A program made the translations under genes and the position numbers. From Botrytis cinerea B05.10 (lineage: Eukaryota; Ascomycota; Leotiomycetes; Helotiales; Sclerotiniaceae): 64,000 nucleotides of DNA. Below are positions 62,706 through 64,000 of the stretch, piece by piece. Location of the stretch: assembly GCF_000143535.2 (NCBI RefSeq), contig NC_037310.1, positions 1 to 64,000 of the forward strand. Reading direction: 5' to 3'. How positions within the stretch are numbered: position 1 is the stretch's first letter; the number at the start of each line of letters is the position of its first letter. Below the pieces are notes generated by a model that was not told where the DNA came from, searched no databases, and saw only the letters and a program-made list of their open reading frames with translations.

Positions 62706-62951
62706 TTAATATGTATCTATCCAAAAATCTTTATTATCATTTATTGAACCATAATCAAACCAATAATGGGACTGACTCTGAGCATTACCACCAAGCCAGA
62801 AGTAGCAGCCGGCCATATTGAGAAGCATCAGATAGACGGCGGAGGTGGAACGAGCGGAGATGATGCTGAAATAGGTGCTAAAGATCTTGTCCTTGAAGCC
62901 GGAAATGGCAGCCGCAAGGTAAGCGAGAGTGAGGAGGGCAAAGAACTTCAT
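62706..62951 (-). CDS. Small predicted secreted or membrane protein, probably truncated
   Basis: An 81-residue frame starts MKFFALLTLAYLAAAISG, which looks like a signal peptide or first membrane span. A second hydrophobic segment (SAVYLMLLNMAGCYFWLGG) follows. The first 60 or so codons use C at third positions like real fungal genes, whereas the last 20 are AT-rich and lie within 30-80 bases of the transposon end at 62690. The original 3' end may have been lost to that insertion, or an intron may be present. I do not recognise the family. Confidence 0.4.
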   Translation of the reverse strand: MKFFALLTLAYLAAAISGFKDKIFSTYFSIISARSTSAVYLMLLNMAGCYFWLGGNAQSQSHYWFDYGSINDNKDFWIDTY

Positions 62952-62987
62952 TTTGAACGAGAGTGATCGGAATTCGGATTGAATCAA

Positions 62988-64000
62988 GAGAAAGAGAGTC
63001 TATGGACAATTATAGAGGACCATACTCAGGGTCATATCTAAATGGCGGGAAGGGGGATGTGCATGGACTCCGGATCCTTCATAGAGCTGATCGCCCCGGT
63101 AGAGACGGCACAGGCATAATTTTGGAAACAGAGTCGGATCTAAGCTCCGTCACGGGATATGGAGAACTTTAAAGTTGGAAAAAGCCGACTCATTTTGTAG
63201 CCATTCACTAGTCTGCTCTCAAGATTGACGTTGGGAAAAATAGTCCATTCAGGGTCTTGCATTTAGAAACATGATAAGGTGATGAGGGCCGCAGAAGCTC
63301 TATCCAATTATAAAAGAAAGATCGGCCTGAATGGCCTGAACAGATTCCGTATGTTTATAGGTTGAAAAGTAGATACATCTACTACATCCTTTGTGTATTT
63401 AGCCTGTTGATTGTTGAGCAGCACCTGGTCAGGATCTGATGCTACGTTAAATTCAACCTCACCCGGCAAAGTGAAGATCGCAATAGAAGACCCTGAAGAA
63501 GTGTTTTAGAGAAATCAAGAGACTATGACAGAGTAAAGATCGACAGGTGGTTTCGGAAGCCCGATTAAATTTCTACTTGCCTCTTGAACGTATAAGCACG
63601 ATCTTAATTGATTACTATGCTACATAAAAGAGTATGTTATAGCGCATGCACAGGCCATGAACAATCGTGAAAGAAAACAAACATCAGAGTGTTAACAGGC
63701 GCGTATGTTTGTAGTCGATCTTGGCTATAACCTTTCACCCAAAGAAGTGTCTGCAAGCCGCAGGAGCTCGGGATGTACTCCTAAATGTTTCAGATGATTA
63801 GTTCCAATCTCATTTGACATCACTCTTGTAGTCTTAAATCAAGTATACAGAGAATTCGACCAACCTGCGGATTTCCATATCCCTTTCATAGACTGTAACA
63901 ACTATAAATACAATGGATGTGGAAAGGGGAAATCGAATAGGACTGTATGCCGTGCTGCGAGAGCTGCTGAATTAACAATAGCACTTGTTTATACCTTCGT
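62988..64000. other. Right edge of the window, nothing recognised
   Basis: About 1 kb of normal composition with only short frames. No RNA gene, repeat or family match is seen. It may be upstream sequence of the small ORF and of a gene beyond the window. Confidence 0.4.

Noticed and set aside
62766..62966. Plus-strand frame opposite the small secreted-type ORF
   Set aside because: It is a Gly/Glu-rich shadow of the minus-strand frame, which has the better codon use and a signal-like start.

Overview
This window looks like the left end of a chromosome of a filamentous ascomycete, and I read it as Botrytis cinerea (grey mould). The genes are interrupted by many 50-65 nt introns, the first 104 bases are telomere repeat, and AT-rich blocks show C-to-T and G-to-A decay of the RIP type (repeat-induced point mutation). 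I recognise the gene set and its order as the botcinic acid (phytotoxin) cluster, BOA1 to BOA13. Gene symbols rest on that recognition; protein families rest on motifs read here.

Layout. 1-104: telomere. 105-3598: a RIP-decayed Ty3/gypsy retrotransposon cut off by the telomere. 4253-5103: a transposon terminal-repeat relic and a broken gene fragment. 5626-23546: first gene block, BOA1 (NmrA-like), BOA2 (Baeyer-Villiger-type flavin monooxygenase), BOA3 (P450, minus strand), BOA4 (P450), BOA5 (trans enoyl reductase, minus strand) and BOA6 (methylating reducing polyketide synthase, PKS). 23848-39432: a 15.6-kb AT-rich island. It resolves into one pogo/Fot1-type DNA transposon (about 1.84 kb once the inserts are subtracted) carrying two Ty3/gypsy elements nested inside it. 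39592-61091: second gene block, BOA7 (P450), BOA8 (flavin monooxygenase with a membrane domain), BOA9 (second reducing PKS) and BOA10 (thioesterase) on the minus strand, then BOA11 (acyltransferase), BOA12 (lipocalin-like) and BOA13 (Zn2Cys6 regulator) on the plus strand. 61578-62690: a second, deleted pogo-type element, followed by a small predicted secreted or membrane ORF and about 1 kb with nothing recognised.

How the genes fit together (inference). BOA6 carries KS-AT-DH-cMT-degenerate ER-KR-ACP and is adjacent and divergent to the stand-alone enoyl reductase BOA5, so the pair resembles the LovB/LovC arrangement and probably builds the C-methylated core. BOA9 has its own ER and no working methyltransferase, which suits an unmethylated acyl side chain. 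BOA10 and BOA11 are candidates for chain release and acyl transfer. BOA2, BOA8 and the three P450s supply oxidations, and BOA13 is the likely pathway regulator.

The most rewarding structural finding is the nested island. Its outer TA-flanked inverted repeats, transposase halves, LTR pairs and a perfect 5-bp target duplication can be read directly, and the LTR pair shows a reciprocal mutation mosaic. Exon boundaries were set by hand; every spliced model keeps frame and matches family motifs, but none is transcript-confirmed.
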